Shown: positions 43,834 through 53,374 of the stretch, one piece after another
How the letters are laid out: each line of letters opens with the position of its first letter
How positions within the stretch are numbered: position 1 is the stretch's first letter
Origin: Halomicroarcula saliterrae
Lineage (GTDB): Archaea > Halobacteriota > Halobacteria > Halobacteriales > Haloarculaceae
Direction: 5' to 3'
DNA: 64,000 bases
Assembly (NCBI RefSeq): GCF_031624395.1
Contig: NZ_JAMQON010000004.1
Coordinates: 114,893-178,892, forward strand
Notes under the pieces: model-generated
Seen by the model: only the letters and a program-made list of their open reading frames with translations
Database searches by the model: none
Told to the model about the DNA's origin: nothing
Made by a program: the position numbers and the translations under genes

Positions 43834-44379
43834 TTACGTATCGTTCAGCCCCCATTCCGCTGCGCGCTGTCTGGCTTCCTTGCGGGCCTGTTCTCTGATA
43901 GCAGCGATTTTCGCTTCGTCTTCGAGGAACGCCTCGACGGCACTGTGGTCCCCGTCTTGCTCGGCCGCCGCCGCAGTCGTCCGCTCCGCCGGGGCCGCCC
44001 GTCGGGTACTGTCGGCCAGCGCGGGGTCGCCGGCGAGTCGTTCGGCCGGCATGCCCGGCGGCACACAGAGCGTCTCGACATCGTGAACGGGCGCGAGGTC
44101 GTCCGCGTCGAGTTCGAAGACGGAGACGTGGTACGGCCCGGGGACGGCGAGGTCAGCCAGCGCCGGTGGACCGCCCCTGCCAGTGCCGGTGTGGTAAGCC
44201 ACGACGGGGACGCCGTCGGTGAACGTGACGACGCCGCGGCCGTCGGCGTCGAGCAACAGCGAGTCCTGTGACTCGAACACCGCGTAGCCGGTCACGGCCC
44301 GGTCGAGCACGTCCGCCAGCGGCTCCCGCGGGTCGCTGACGACGCGTGACTTCCGGAGCCGGCCACGGGGGAGCCTCAT
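43834..44379 (-). CDS. Partner protein of MinD-family ATPase
   Basis: A 181-residue soluble protein, with an N-terminal alpha/beta domain of about 110 residues (LADVLDRAVTGYAVFESQDSLLL...) and a C-terminal acidic helix (AVEAFLEDEAKIAAIREQ...). Start at ATG 44379, which overlaps the MinD stop by 4 bp (ATGA). Haloarchaeal MinD homologues often have such a coupled gene; this may be the effector or membrane anchor. No family name is certain. Confidence 0.6.
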   Translation of the reverse strand: MRLPRGRLRKSRVVSDPREPLADVLDRAVTGYAVFESQDSLLLDADGRGVVTFTDGVPVVAYHTGTGRGGPPALADLAVPGPYHVSVFELDADDLAPVHDVETLCVPPGMPAERLAGDPALADSTRRAAPAERTTAAAAEQDGDHSAVEAFLEDEAKIAAIREQARKEARQRAAEWGLNDT

Positions 44380-45140
44380 GGTGTCTCCGGGATGACGGCG
44401 CTGCGGAACCGGTCGGCGACGTCGCCCGACTCGCCGTCCCGGACCGACAGCGAATCGGCGGCCCGTCGGTAGACCTGCGCCGCCGCACAGTCGGGCGCGT
44501 GAGCGAGCAGGGGTCGGCCGGCACGTCGGGCTTCGCGTGCACACTCGCTCTCGGGGACCGCACCGAGCGTCGGCCCCTCGAAGTAGCGCTCGGTCTTCTC
44601 CGCGACGGCCTCGATGCCGTCTTCCCGGACCTTGTTGAAGAGGATGCCCGCCACGTCGGTGTCGTAGGACGCGGCGTACTCCTGGACTTTCAGGCCGTCG
44701 GAGATGGCGGGGATGGTCGGCTGGAGGACGACCACGGCCCGGTCGGCCATGACGACGGGCAACACCGCGGCCCGGCTGTCGAGCGCCGGCGGCGAGTCGA
44801 GCAGGATAACGTCGGTGTCGGCGGCCAGCGTCGCCACCACCTCCCGCAGCCGCGTCGGGTCGGCGTCGCGGAAGCCGTCCAGACTCGTCCCGCAGGGGAC
44901 GACGGTCATACCGAACCGGTCGTAGGTCGCCTCGCTCACCGCCGCCGAATCGGCGAGCACGTCGTGCAGCGTCGTCTCCGCGTCCGAGAGGCCGGCGTGA
45001 AAGAGCAGGTTCGCCATGCCGGTGTCGGCGTCGACCACGGTCACGTCGTAGCGCTCGGCGAGTGCCATCCCCAGCGCGACCGTGCTCGTGGTCTTCCCGG
45101 TCCCGCCCTTCCCGCTGGCGACAGCGAACACTTCGACCAT
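44376..45140 (-). CDS. minD: MinD/ParA-family ATPase
   Basis: A 254-residue deviant Walker ATPase. Walker A is GKGGTGKTTS at residues 10-19, the A' motif VVDADTGMANLLF follows near 35, and Walker B is ILLDSPPALDS near 110. It ends without the canonical membrane-targeting amphipathic helix of bacterial MinD. Haloarchaea have several MinD homologues affecting cell position, chemosensory and motility structures. It is coupled to the gene at 43834-44379. Which process it controls is unknown. Confidence 0.85.
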   Translation of the reverse strand: MVEVFAVASGKGGTGKTTSTVALGMALAERYDVTVVDADTGMANLLFHAGLSDAETTLHDVLADSAAVSEATYDRFGMTVVPCGTSLDGFRDADPTRLREVVATLAADTDVILLDSPPALDSRAAVLPVVMADRAVVVLQPTIPAISDGLKVQEYAASYDTDVAGILFNKVREDGIEAVAEKTERYFEGPTLGAVPESECAREARRAGRPLLAHAPDCAAAQVYRRAADSLSVRDGESGDVADRFRSAVIPETP

Positions 45141-45197
45141 TATCGGTAGTGGCCGGCCGACAGCATATAAAGTTCCGGTCGTCTCTCGGGGAATAAA

Positions 45198-46673
45198 CTA
45201 CCAGTCGACCGGCAGCGGCCCGGGTTCCACGTGCGTCTCGACGAGTTCGGCGGCCCGGTCGTACGGGTCAGGCCGCGCCGTCGATTCGACCGGGTCGCGG
45301 GCGACACCAGCTGCCTCGAACGTATTTCTCACGAAGGCATCCCTTGCAGTCCGGTTCGTGAAGAGGTCGTGGAGGTAGGTCCCGAGAACGCGGGCCGTGG
45401 CTGCGCCGGTGCCGTCGAACGGCCGCGCCACGTCGGCGGTCGGTTCGGAGTCACCCATGTGTATCTCGTACCCCGAGACGGTGCCGCCCGCGCCGGCGAG
45501 CGGCCCGACGCCGTCGAGTTCACGCTCGACGTGTTCGACGGTCTTCTCCGCGGAGAAGACCGTTCTGACTGGGAGCAATCCCAATCCGTCGATGCGGTCT
45601 TCGTCTCCGGTTCCTTCGAGGGACGCGTTCGATATCGTCTCGCCGAGCATCTGATAGCCGCCACAGAGGCCGACGACCGGGCCGTCGAAGCCGGCGAGTC
45701 GCTCGTCGAAGCCGGCCTCGCGCAGCGCCAGCAGGTCGTCGACGGTGTTCTTGCTCCCCGGGAGCACCACGGCGTCGGCACCGTCGAGCGAGGCCGACGG
45801 CGGGACGTAGGCGACCCGGACCCCCGGTTCGGCCGCCAGCGGCTGGAGGTCCGTAAAGTTCGAGATGCGGGGGAGCCTCGGCACCGCGACGGTGACGCTC
45901 TGGTGGTCGGGGACGCCGTCGTCGGCGCCCCGGACCGCCCGCTCGCCGACCGGCGGGAGCGCCACGCTGTCCTCCTCGGGCAGACCCGGGTCGTCGTACG
46001 GGAGCACGCCCAACACCGGAACGCCGGTGCGCTCCTCGAAGGCGTCGAGTCCCGGGGCGAGCAGCGACTGGTCGCCCCGGAACTTCGTGACGACGGCGCC
46101 GGCGATTCGGTCGCGGATGTCCCCGGGGACGAGTTCGAGTGTCCCCACCAGCGAGGCGAAGACACCGCCCCGCTCGATATCCGCCACCAGCAGAACGTCC
46201 GCGTCGGCAAAGCGGGCCGTTTCGACGTTCGCGAGGTCCCGGTCGTGGAGATTGATCTCGGCGATGGAGCCCGCCCCCTCTGCGACGACGACGTCGTGGG
46301 CCGCGGCGAGTCTCGCGTGGGCGGCGCGGGCGGCCGCCAGCGCGTCGTCCCAGTGGTCCTCGTAGTACTGGCCGGCGGCGTAATCCCCGACGGCCGCGCC
46401 GTCGACGACGAGCTGGGACTCCCCGTCGCCCCGGGGCTTGAGCAGAACGGGGTTGTGGTCGGTCGTCGGCGACACGCGGGCGGCGCGGGCCTGAACGTAC
46501 TGGGAGACGCCGATTTCGCCCCCCGGGGTCGCCCGGGCGTTGTTGCTCATGTTCTGGGCCTTGAACGGCGCGACGGAGACGCCCCGATCCGCGAGGAGCC
46601 GACAGAGTCCGGCCGCTATCGTGCTCTTGCCCACGTGGGAGGCTGTACCGGCGACCAGTAGCGTCTCGGCCAT
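45198..46673 (-). CDS. cobQ: Cobyric acid synthase
   Basis: A 491-residue glutamine-dependent amidotransferase. The N-terminal ATPase fold has [16 protein letters not shown] and [10 protein letters not shown]; the C-terminal class I glutaminase-like domain has the nucleophile Cys in [11 protein letters not shown] and a His in GTYLHDLF. CobQ amidates four side chains of adenosylcobyrinic acid a,c-diamide. Start at ATG 46673. It is separated from the other cob genes by a small plus-strand gene. Confidence 0.93.
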   Translation of the reverse strand: MAETLLVAGTASHVGKSTIAAGLCRLLADRGVSVAPFKAQNMSNNARATPGGEIGVSQYVQARAARVSPTTDHNPVLLKPRGDGESQLVVDGAAVGDYAAGQYYEDHWDDALAAARAAHARLAAAHDVVVAEGAGSIAEINLHDRDLANVETARFADADVLLVADIERGGVFASLVGTLELVPGDIRDRIAGAVVTKFRGDQSLLAPGLDAFEERTGVPVLGVLPYDDPGLPEEDSVALPPVGERAVRGADDGVPDHQSVTVAVPRLPRISNFTDLQPLAAEPGVRVAYVPPSASLDGADAVVLPGSKNTVDDLLALREAGFDERLAGFDGPVVGLCGGYQMLGETISNASLEGTGDEDRIDGLGLLPVRTVFSAEKTVEHVERELDGVGPLAGAGGTVSGYEIHMGDSEPTADVARPFDGTGAATARVLGTYLHDLFTNRTARDAFVRNTFEAAGVARDPVESTARPDPYDRAAELVETHVEPGPLPVDW

Positions 46674-46748
46674 CGCCCTGTGCTGGGAGCGCCGCGGACA
46701 TGAGTCGTTCGACGGCGGATATTTGGGGCCGGCACATCTGGACAGGGT

Positions 46749-47018
46749 ATGGACGAGAAGAGACTCGACGAGCTCTACGAGCGGCTGGCGGCGACGGGCG
46801 AGCGACCGGTCGAGCGGACGGCGAGCCGGTGGCTCGGCGAGGCCGAGGCCGTCGCGGGCGACATCGTGCGGGGAGACCCCGACCCCGACGTGCGCCGGGA
46901 GCGCCTGGCGAAGGTCGAGGACCTACTGGGTCACGTCGAGACGACCGGGGACGAGCAGGCAGACGAGCACGTCGACGCGGCGCGGGAACTCGTCGCGGAG
47001 CTGCTGTCCGACGGGTGA
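46749..47018 (+). CDS. Small conserved-type haloarchaeal protein (89 residues)
   Basis: An acidic, helical protein with a short motif [15 protein letters not shown] and a second helix pair ending in [13 protein letters not shown]. No known domain was recognised. Codon use is typical of real genes. It lies between cobQ (divergent) and cobO (convergent, 4 bp away), but nothing links it to cobalamin. Confidence 0.6.
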   Translation: MDEKRLDELYERLAATGERPVERTASRWLGEAEAVAGDIVRGDPDPDVRRERLAKVEDLLGHVETTGDEQADEHVDAARELVAELLSDG

Positions 47019-47022
47019 GGCG

Positions 47023-47673
47023 TTAGAACTCGGTTCCCTTCCGCGCCGGGTGGCCCGCCTCCAGCGGGTGCTTGATTTTCCCGACTTCGGTGACGAGATC
47101 GGCGTGCTCGAAGACGTACTCGGGAGCCTCGTGGCCGCCGGTGAGGACGAGCTCGACGTCGTCGGGTTTCGAGTCGACGAGTTCGACCACGTCCGCGGGG
47201 TCGATGAGGTCCCGGTTCGCGGCGTAGAGTATCTCGTCGACGACGAGCATGTTGACCCCGTCCTCCGGCGGGCCGTCGGCGTCGAGCGGTTCGGAGAGGT
47301 CCGCCTCGGCGCTGGCGGACAGAATCTCGTGGGCGCGTTCGAGCGCGCCGCGTGCGCGGGCGGCGTGTTCGTCGTCCGAGCTCCCGTCCATGAACCCGTG
47401 CCAGCCGTAGTGGCCGGCGTTCTCGTAGGAGAAGCCCGGCAAGGCGGCGATGGCGTTGTACTCCCCGCGGACGTCCTCGACAGTCCCGGTCCCGCCCTTC
47501 ATGAACTGCAGGAGGTGAACCCGGTAGCCGTGGCCGACCGCGCGCGTCGCCATCCCCAGTGCCGCCGTTGTCTTGCCCTTGCCGTCGCCCCACCACACCT
47601 GCACCAGGCCGAACTCCTCGGGGGCGCTCGGGGCGATGGGCTCGGCGGTCGGGCCGGCAGTGTTGTCGCTCAT
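47023..47673 (-). CDS. cobO: Cob(I)yrinic acid a,c-diamide adenosyltransferase
   Basis: A 216-residue CobA/CobO/BtuR-family transferase. The P-loop is WWGDGKGKTTAALG near residues 28-41; HLLQFMKGG follows, then LVVDEILYA and VLTGGHEAP as in the family. It attaches the adenosyl group from ATP to cobalt. A 25-residue lead precedes the fold. The gene lies 9 bp after cbiZ and ends 4 bp from the convergent small gene. Confidence 0.92.
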   Translation of the reverse strand: MSDNTAGPTAEPIAPSAPEEFGLVQVWWGDGKGKTTAALGMATRAVGHGYRVHLLQFMKGGTGTVEDVRGEYNAIAALPGFSYENAGHYGWHGFMDGSSDDEHAARARGALERAHEILSASAEADLSEPLDADGPPEDGVNMLVVDEILYAANRDLIDPADVVELVDSKPDDVELVLTGGHEAPEYVFEHADLVTEVGKIKHPLEAGHPARKGTEF

Positions 47674-47682
47674 ACCAGTAGT

Positions 47683-48396
47683 TCAGGGCTGGCGGACATC
47701 CGTCTGGCGGTCGGTGACGACACCGTACTCGGCGTCGGCGGCCGCGGGCGGCCCCTCGTCGTATCTGGCGTCGAGACTCGCCAGCACGGCGTCGCGCACG
47801 CAGGCCCGGGCGGCCGAGCCGACCTCGGTGGCACTCCCCGCGAAGCGCGCTCGCTCGGCGCCCGGGTCCGCGCCGACGAGGACGGCATCCGACGTCGTCC
47901 CGGGCGCGTCGGCGGCCCCGAGCAGCGTCGCCGCCTTCGCCTCGACGACGGTCCCGAGCAGCGTCGCGAGCGCCCCGTCGGAGAGCGCCCTGTCGACGCC
48001 GACGACGAGATTGACCGTCCCGGGCCGCCAGTCGGCCGCGGCGTCCGCCGGCTCGGCCCGACCGTCGGTGTCCGCTCCCGCCGCCTCGTCGCCGGCCGGC
48101 AACACCGCCGGGTTCGACAGCCCCGCCGTCGAGAGCACCGTCACCGGCCCGCTCGCGGCGCACCGGGCGTGGCGCATCTCGACGCCGGTCAGCAGCGCCG
48201 GGCCGACCGGGAAGCCGGCGGCGGCGAGCCGCTCCTCGCGGTACGCGTCGAGGTCGGTTCGGTCGAAGCCGGTCGGGACGGTGACGTTGTACACCGCGTC
48301 GGCCGCGACGTAGCCGCCGTCCCACGCCGTCGAGAGCCAGCGGGCGCCGTCGCGACGGAGCTGTGCGATGCCGTCGCGTCGGGTCGTCTCAAACAT
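47683..48396 (-). CDS. cbiZ: Adenosylcobinamide amidohydrolase
   Basis: A 237-residue CbiZ-family protein. Recognisable parts are LLTGVEMRHARCA near residue 70, VLSTAGLSNPAV and the repeating NLVVGVDRALSDGAL and TVVEAKAATL region. CbiZ cleaves the aminopropanol side chain from salvaged cobinamides to give cobyric acid, allowing uptake of foreign corrinoids. It overlaps the cobD gene by 8 bp and cobO follows closely. Confidence 0.9.
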   Translation of the reverse strand: MFETTRRDGIAQLRRDGARWLSTAWDGGYVAADAVYNVTVPTGFDRTDLDAYREERLAAAGFPVGPALLTGVEMRHARCAASGPVTVLSTAGLSNPAVLPAGDEAAGADTDGRAEPADAAADWRPGTVNLVVGVDRALSDGALATLLGTVVEAKAATLLGAADAPGTTSDAVLVGADPGAERARFAGSATEVGSAARACVRDAVLASLDARYDEGPPAAADAEYGVVTDRQTDVRQP

Positions 48397-49435
48397 CCAG
48401 CGCCTCCAGTAGCCGGTCGTTCTCCGCGGGCAGGCGGACGGCCACGCGGACGTGGCTGTCCAGCCGGCGGAAGGTCCGGGCGTCCCGCAGCGCGATGCCC
48501 GCCTCCCGGGCCGTCGCGAGCAGTTCCTCGACGCCGCGTTCGCCGGTCCCGAACAGCAGGAACGGGGCGGCCGAGGGGAACACGTCGAACCGCGTCGCGA
48601 GCCGTCCGCGCATGCGCTCGCGCTCGCGCTCGACGCGGTCGCGGGTCCCGGTGACGAACTCGTCGGCGCCGTAGCAGTGCGTGGCCAGCGCCGCCGCCGG
48701 TGCGCTCATCGACCAGGCGCGCCGGGCGGTCACGAGGCGGTCGAGCGCCGCGCCGGTCCCGACGACACAGCCCATGCGGACGCCCGGCAGGCCGAACAGT
48801 TTGGTGAGCGAGCGGGCGACGAGCACGCCCTCGCGGCCCGAAAGGGAGGGCTGCTCGGTGAAACCCAGAAACGCCTCGTCGACGAGCAGCGCGGTCCCGG
48901 CCGCCCGACAGCGGTCGGCGAAGGCCCGGAGCCGGTCGGCGTCGTAGCACTGCCCGGTCGGGTTGTTCGGGTTGCAGACGACGGCCACGGCGTGTCCGGC
49001 GGGGTCGGCGTCCAGTATCGCGTCGTGGGCGACGAACGTCGGCTCGCCGCCCTGCAGGCGAACCTCGCGGGCGTACTCGCCGAAGCTCGGGGCCGGGAGC
49101 AGGGCCGATTCACCCGCGTGCACGGTCGTCTCGATGGCCAGCCGGATGGCTTCGAGTCCGCCCGCGGTGGGGATGACCTCGTCCGGGCCACAGCCGACGA
49201 ACTCGGCCGCGGCGGCGCGAAAGTCGGGGTAGCCGTCGTTGGGATAGGTCCGCGCCGCGTCGAAGGCCGCCTCGAAGACGTCGCGAGCGCCGGGCGGGAC
49301 CCGGGGGTTGGTGTTCGCGCTGAAATCCAGCAGCGAGGGGTCGTCGCTGCTCCCGTGTGGGACGCGCCCGTCCGGGCCGACGTGCGGGTCGGAGTCGCCG
49401 GCGGCGCGCAACTGCGCGACGGTGTCGGGGTCCAT
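48389..49435 (-). CDS. cobD: Threonine-phosphate decarboxylase (aminotransferase fold)
   Basis: A 348-residue PLP enzyme of the class I/II aminotransferase fold. The PLP Lys is in ARSLTKLFGLPGVRMG; NPNNPTGQ, DEAFLGF and the N-terminal DFSANTNPRVPP also fit histidinol-phosphate/CobD enzymes. In a cobalamin operon it most likely makes aminopropanol phosphate from threonine phosphate. The N terminus of about 30 residues is unusually Asp/Gly-rich. Histidinol-phosphate aminotransferase activity is the main alternative. Confidence 0.88.
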   Translation of the reverse strand: MDPDTVAQLRAAGDSDPHVGPDGRVPHGSSDDPSLLDFSANTNPRVPPGARDVFEAAFDAARTYPNDGYPDFRAAAAEFVGCGPDEVIPTAGGLEAIRLAIETTVHAGESALLPAPSFGEYAREVRLQGGEPTFVAHDAILDADPAGHAVAVVCNPNNPTGQCYDADRLRAFADRCRAAGTALLVDEAFLGFTEQPSLSGREGVLVARSLTKLFGLPGVRMGCVVGTGAALDRLVTARRAWSMSAPAAALATHCYGADEFVTGTRDRVERERERMRGRLATRFDVFPSAAPFLLFGTGERGVEELLATAREAGIALRDARTFRRLDSHVRVAVRLPAENDRLLEALDV

Positions 49436-49585
49436 AGGAATGACGACGGTGAGGAGTGGGGAGAAACTTTCGTGCGACCTGTCCGCCCCCCGAGTGACGA
49501 CGACCAGTCAGAAAGTCCCACCTGTAGCCAGTTGCCCGGTCGGAGCTTTCCGGTTCGGAGACGCGCCGACACGACACCGGACGAG

Positions 49586-50140
49586 CTACAGCAGCTCCTC
49601 GGCCACCCGAGCGTCCGCGAGCGTGTTGACGTTGACAGCCACCCGTGTATCCTCGGTGAGCCACGCGTCGTCACCGCTGGCGCCGACGACGTTGACGCCG
49701 GTGGGGGCGACCTCGCGGCCCTCGCGCTCGAAGGTCGCGTCGTCGCTCACGCCCAGTTCCCGCTTGCGGGCGGCGGGGACCAGTACCGACAGTGACCCCT
49801 CGACGTGAGCGTCGAGCACGCGCTCGACTATCTCGCCGTCGAGCAGTGGGAGGTCCGCCGCGACGGTCAGGACGGGCAGCGAGACGCGGTCGTCGGAGAG
49901 CGCCGCGTCGAGGTCAGCGACGTACCCGTCGCCCGGCGTCCCGATACAGGGGGTATCGAGGTGGGCGCGGGTCTCGGGAGCACCGGGCGAGGTGACCGCG
50001 AAGACGCGGTCGACGGCGCTCTCTTCGAGCGCACCGAGCACGCGGTCCACCATCGGGACGCCCCCGACCCGAAACAGGGGTTTCTCGGCGTCGGTGTCGA
50101 GGCGCGTCCCGCGCCCGCCACACATCACCAGAGCGTCCAC
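49586..50140 (-). CDS. cobY: Adenosylcobinamide-phosphate guanylyltransferase
   Basis: A 184-residue nucleotidyltransferase. The N-terminal ALVMCGGRGTRLDTDAEKPL loop is the GTP-binding motif of the MobA/CobY group, with VAADLPLLDGEIV and a late GVNVVG segment. Archaea use CobY in place of CobU for activation of adenosylcobinamide phosphate with GTP. Start at GTG 50140, overlapping cobS by 16 bp. Confidence 0.9.
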   Translation of the reverse strand: MDALVMCGGRGTRLDTDAEKPLFRVGGVPMVDRVLGALEESAVDRVFAVTSPGAPETRAHLDTPCIGTPGDGYVADLDAALSDDRVSLPVLTVAADLPLLDGEIVERVLDAHVEGSLSVLVPAARKRELGVSDDATFEREGREVAPTGVNVVGASGDDAWLTEDTRVAVNVNTLADARVAEELL

Positions 50141-50892
50141 ACCGGACCCCCCAGGAGATGCCACGCGGCGACGGCGCTGTGGAGCGCGACGACGCGGGCG
50201 AGTTCGTTCGTCGCGCCGAAGACGTCGCCGCCGACGCCGCCCAGTCTGTGCCGGGCCCACCGACGGACGAGGACGGCAACGGCGAGGGCGGCGACGACCG
50301 CGACGGCAGTGACCGGGACGACGACGACGGCGACCGGCAGCGCCGCGGCGAGTGCCACAATCAGGTCGAGCGGCCCGTTCCCGTCGAGCATCGTCGCGCC
50401 GAAGCCCTCGTGGCTGGGCGAGCCCAGACAGGCGAGGGCGGCCATCGCGAGCTTGGCGCCGACCTCGCTGGCGACGACGACGGCCACGGCCACGGCCGCG
50501 GGCAGTGCCGCCACCGCCAGCGCGCCGAACGCCAGTCCCAGCAGGCCGGTGCCGAGTGCCAGCACCGCGCCGACGCCGACGGTCGTATCGCGCATCACCT
50601 CGCGGCGCTCGGCCGGCCCGCCGTGGACGGCCGCGGCGTCGCCCAGGTCCGCCAGCCCGTCGGCGTGGTTGACGCCGGTGACCGCGACGACGCTCGCGAG
50701 GTAGGCGGCGGCGACGACGGGGCCGGGCAGGCTCCCCGCGGCGAGAAACGGCAGCGCCACGAGTCCGCCGACGACGTAGCCCGCGAGCGGGAACGCGGCC
50801 GGGGTCGCGGTGAACGCGGCCCAGGCGGCCTCGCCGCCGCCGACCGGGAGCCGCGAGAGGAACCCGAGCGAGCCACGCAGCGCGCGCCACAT
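50125..50892 (-). CDS. cobS: Adenosylcobinamide-GDP ribazoletransferase (cobalamin synthase)
   Basis: A 255-residue membrane enzyme with about six helices. The metal-binding motif NHADGLADLGDA lies near residue 75, followed by VMRDTTVGVGAVLAL; the N terminus RGSLGFLSRLPVGG is also typical. CobS joins activated cobinamide with alpha-ribazole (phosphate) in the membrane. Start ATG 50892 overlaps the cbiB stop by one base (ATGA). Confidence 0.92.
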   Translation of the reverse strand: MWRALRGSLGFLSRLPVGGGEAAWAAFTATPAAFPLAGYVVGGLVALPFLAAGSLPGPVVAAAYLASVVAVTGVNHADGLADLGDAAAVHGGPAERREVMRDTTVGVGAVLALGTGLLGLAFGALAVAALPAAVAVAVVVASEVGAKLAMAALACLGSPSHEGFGATMLDGNGPLDLIVALAAALPVAVVVVPVTAVAVVAALAVAVLVRRWARHRLGGVGGDVFGATNELARVVALHSAVAAWHLLGGPVWTLW

Positions 50893-51824
50893 CAGGTGCC
50901 CACCCCCAGCGCGGCAAGCGAGAGCCCGGCGAGCACGTAGGTCAGCACGCCCGCGACGCCGACGGCGCGAACGCCGCGGCCGGCGGCCGCTGCGTCGGGG
51001 AGCGCGGCGTCGGGATTGAGAACGTAGACGCCGGGCTTCTCCAGGCGGACGTCGAGGCCGGCGGCGGCGACGCCCATCGGCCAACCGGAGTTGGGCGACG
51101 GGACCCCGGCGAGCCACGCTCGCGCGTGTGCGAGCGGTCGAGCGCTCCCGAACGCGACCGCGAGAAGCGCCGCGCTCAGGCGGGCCGGGAGCCACATCAC
51201 GGCGTCGTCGAGCCGGGCGGCGGGCGTGCCGACCCGCTTGGCGCGATAGCCCAGCATCGAGTCCATGGTGTTGACGGCCTTGACCCACGCCGCCGCGCCG
51301 GCCGCGAGGGGAAGCGCTGGGACGCCGGCGGTCACGGCGACCGCCGCGACGAGGACGAACGCCGAAAGCGGCGCGACCAGTCCGTCGGCGAGGTTCTCGG
51401 CGACGCTCTCGACAGCGGCGCTCCGGAGCAGTCCGGGCGAGAGCGCCGCGGCGTCGCGGCCGGCGAGTGCGAGCAGCCCCTCGCGGGCGGCGTCGATATC
51501 GGTCTCGGCGTCGGCGACGACCGACCGGGCCACGGTGAGCAGCCGTCGGAGACTCGTCGAGAGAAACAGGGCCAGTCCCGCGACAAGCGCCCCGCCAAGC
51601 GGCGGTCCGCTGCCTGCGACCCAGACGGCGCCCGCGACGACGGCCGCCGCCGCGAGCGGGAGCGCGACCGCGCCGAACGAACCGACCAGCAGCGGGCGGG
51701 TCCACTCGCGGTCCAGCGGCGCGACCAGCGAGCCCAGCCACGCGACGGGGTGGTACCGGGTGGGCGGCTCGCCGACGACGGCTTCCAGCGCGCCGGCGAC
51801 CAGCAGTGCGACCACGGGGCTCAT
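50892..51824 (-). CDS. cbiB: Adenosylcobinamide-phosphate synthase
   Basis: A 310-residue membrane protein of the CbiB/CobD(cobC) family. Marks include the early GEPPTRYHPVAWLG motif, SVAENLADGLVAPL, AVNTMDSMLGYR and SPNSGWPMGVAAAGLDV. It attaches aminopropanol phosphate to cobyric acid. Coupled to the HAD gene upstream and cobS downstream by 4-bp and 1-bp overlaps. Confidence 0.93.
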   Translation of the reverse strand: MSPVVALLVAGALEAVVGEPPTRYHPVAWLGSLVAPLDREWTRPLLVGSFGAVALPLAAAAVVAGAVWVAGSGPPLGGALVAGLALFLSTSLRRLLTVARSVVADAETDIDAAREGLLALAGRDAAALSPGLLRSAAVESVAENLADGLVAPLSAFVLVAAVAVTAGVPALPLAAGAAAWVKAVNTMDSMLGYRAKRVGTPAARLDDAVMWLPARLSAALLAVAFGSARPLAHARAWLAGVPSPNSGWPMGVAAAGLDVRLEKPGVYVLNPDAALPDAAAAGRGVRAVGVAGVLTYVLAGLSLAALGVGT

Positions 51825-52444
51825 AGCCGCCCCTCCCGGAGCCGTGTTGCGACGGCCGGCAGCGGAACGTCGTCGATGAGGACCGAGCGAGCGCCCGCGC
51901 GGCCGGCGCCGCCGTCGGTTCGAGCGTCGTCGCCGACGTGGACGAGCGTCGAGAGCGGCGCGTCGAGCGCCGCTGCGGTCGCCTCGAAGATGTCGGGGTG
52001 TGGCTTGCGCCAGCCACAGCCGACGCTGGTCACGACCACGTCGGCACCCCGCCCGAGTTCGGTCCGTGCGAGCGTCCGCTCGACCAGTCCGGGGACGCTG
52101 CAGTTCGAGCAGACTGCGACCGGGCCACGCTCGGCCGCCGCGGTGAGCGCCGCGCGGGCGCCGTCGCGACGGGCGACCGAGCCGTCGAAGGCGGCCAGAA
52201 CGGCCTCGCGAGCGGTCACCGCCGTCACCGTGATGTCACGGCTGGCGAGTGCGAGCCGAACGTGTTCGTCCAGCGGCGCCTCCTGCCCGCGGTCGTACTC
52301 CCGATGGGAGCGACGATAGGCGGCCTCCCAGTCGTCGGGCACGGGAACGCCGCGCTCTGTGAGGCTGTCGGCCACGGCGGCCCAGGGCTCGTCGGGCCGG
52401 TCGGCCGCGACGAGCGTCCCGAACAGGTCGAACGAAACTACCAC
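51821..52444 (-). CDS. HAD-family hydrolase at head of cobalamin operon
   Basis: A 207-residue HAD protein. Motif I is SFDLFGTLV with the nucleophile Asp near residue 5; motif II is VAVCSNCS, the Lys lies in WRKPHPDIF and motif IV is VHVGDDARTDGGAGRAGA. It is probably a phosphatase. The start GTG 52444 puts motif I at the N terminus; a GTG at 52549 would add 35 atypical residues. It overlaps cbiB by 4 bp. It may remove phosphate from adenosylcobalamin 5'-phosphate or alpha-ribazole phosphate, a step for which haloarchaea lack a clear CobC. Confidence 0.75.
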   Translation of the reverse strand: MVVSFDLFGTLVAADRPDEPWAAVADSLTERGVPVPDDWEAAYRRSHREYDRGQEAPLDEHVRLALASRDITVTAVTAREAVLAAFDGSVARRDGARAALTAAAERGPVAVCSNCSVPGLVERTLARTELGRGADVVVTSVGCGWRKPHPDIFEATAAALDAPLSTLVHVGDDARTDGGAGRAGARSVLIDDVPLPAVATRLREGRL

Positions 52445-52873
52445 GTCCGTGTGGTTACTGCAATCGCACTTGAACTGTGCGGTCACTGCCCCGCACCGGT
52501 CGAACCCGCCCGCAGACGGAGCAGCCGATGTCTTGCGGTCGTCTTGCACATGTAATAAGGCATATAGTAGAGAGTGTCGATACTATCATATTTCGTATGT
52601 AAGCGAGCGTGTTTACAGTTAGATGTCGAATACTAACCGCCGTACTCAGTCGAGTTGGTTCGTGCATGTCTCCGACGGTATTGTTCGTCGATAGCGCGCT
52701 GTTTCCGGCCAGAGATTGGTTCGTATACCTATATATCTCGGCGGTGAGTGAGCCACGTAGCCGTCGGTCGAGAGCGCAGTGACGGGTCACGGGTCGTCGA
52801 GAGCGAACCCGACCACCGAAAAATGGGCGGCGGCCCGATAGCAAAGCGGACGTGCCGGCGTGGACGCCGAGGG
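52445..52873. promoter_or_regulatory. Intergenic region upstream of cobalamin operon
   Basis: This 429-bp gap is more AT-rich than its surroundings. Possible TATA-like segments include catatagtag (about 52561-52570), serving the minus-strand cob operon, and ctatatatc (about 52731-52739), which could serve the plus strand, though no clear gene follows it. No riboswitch was recognised and no open frame has coding bias. Confidence 0.4.
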
Positions 52874-53032
52874 CTACTCGACCCATTTGGCCCGGCGGAC
52901 ATCGTAGCCGCCACAGGCCGGACAGGAATGGTGCTGGAGGTCGAACGACGCCTCACATGCTAGACATATGTACGGGCTTCCCGTTTGCTCCCCGCCGCGG
53001 GAAGCGTTGCGTGCTTTGTCAAAGACTCCCAT
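52874..53032 (-). CDS. Small zinc-finger protein (52 residues)
   Basis: A 52-residue protein with two Cys pairs, YICLACEASF and HSCPACGGYD, forming a zinc ribbon with a His just before the second pair. The start MGVFDKARN was chosen over an extended version since upstream residues are unlike the family. Small zinc ribbons of this type are widespread in haloarchaea and include regulators of stress and adhesion genes. Function here is unknown. Confidence 0.65.
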   Translation of the reverse strand: MGVFDKARNASRGGEQTGSPYICLACEASFDLQHHSCPACGGYDVRRAKWVE

Positions 53033-53374
53033 CGACGACCACACCGGTAGGTAGAACCATACTATCAAAAAGAGCGCTGATAGTTCATGCTATTTCACCG
53101 GGTGCCGTCTGTCGGTTTGGGAAATCGGCGTTCCGGAAGTTCGGTAGTCGGTGACCGGTGACAGCGGGCTCCGAGAGACGGCGCTCGCGGCGCGAGAGCG
53201 GCACAGTGCTCGGTCACTACCGCCGATACGTTAGAGATGCATGATATGTTACCTGCTCCCCATAAATAAGCCGAGTAGGGACATGACAGAGCAAGTGTTT
53301 CCGGTCCCCTCGGCCGCCAGTAGAGAGTGACTTACTGCGATAAGCAGGCTATACCGCTGCAAACTCGACAGGTC

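Noticed and set aside
52748..52963. Plus-strand 71-codon frame before and across the small zinc-finger gene
   Set aside because: It is partly antisense to the zinc-finger gene and has no motif; codon use is poor.
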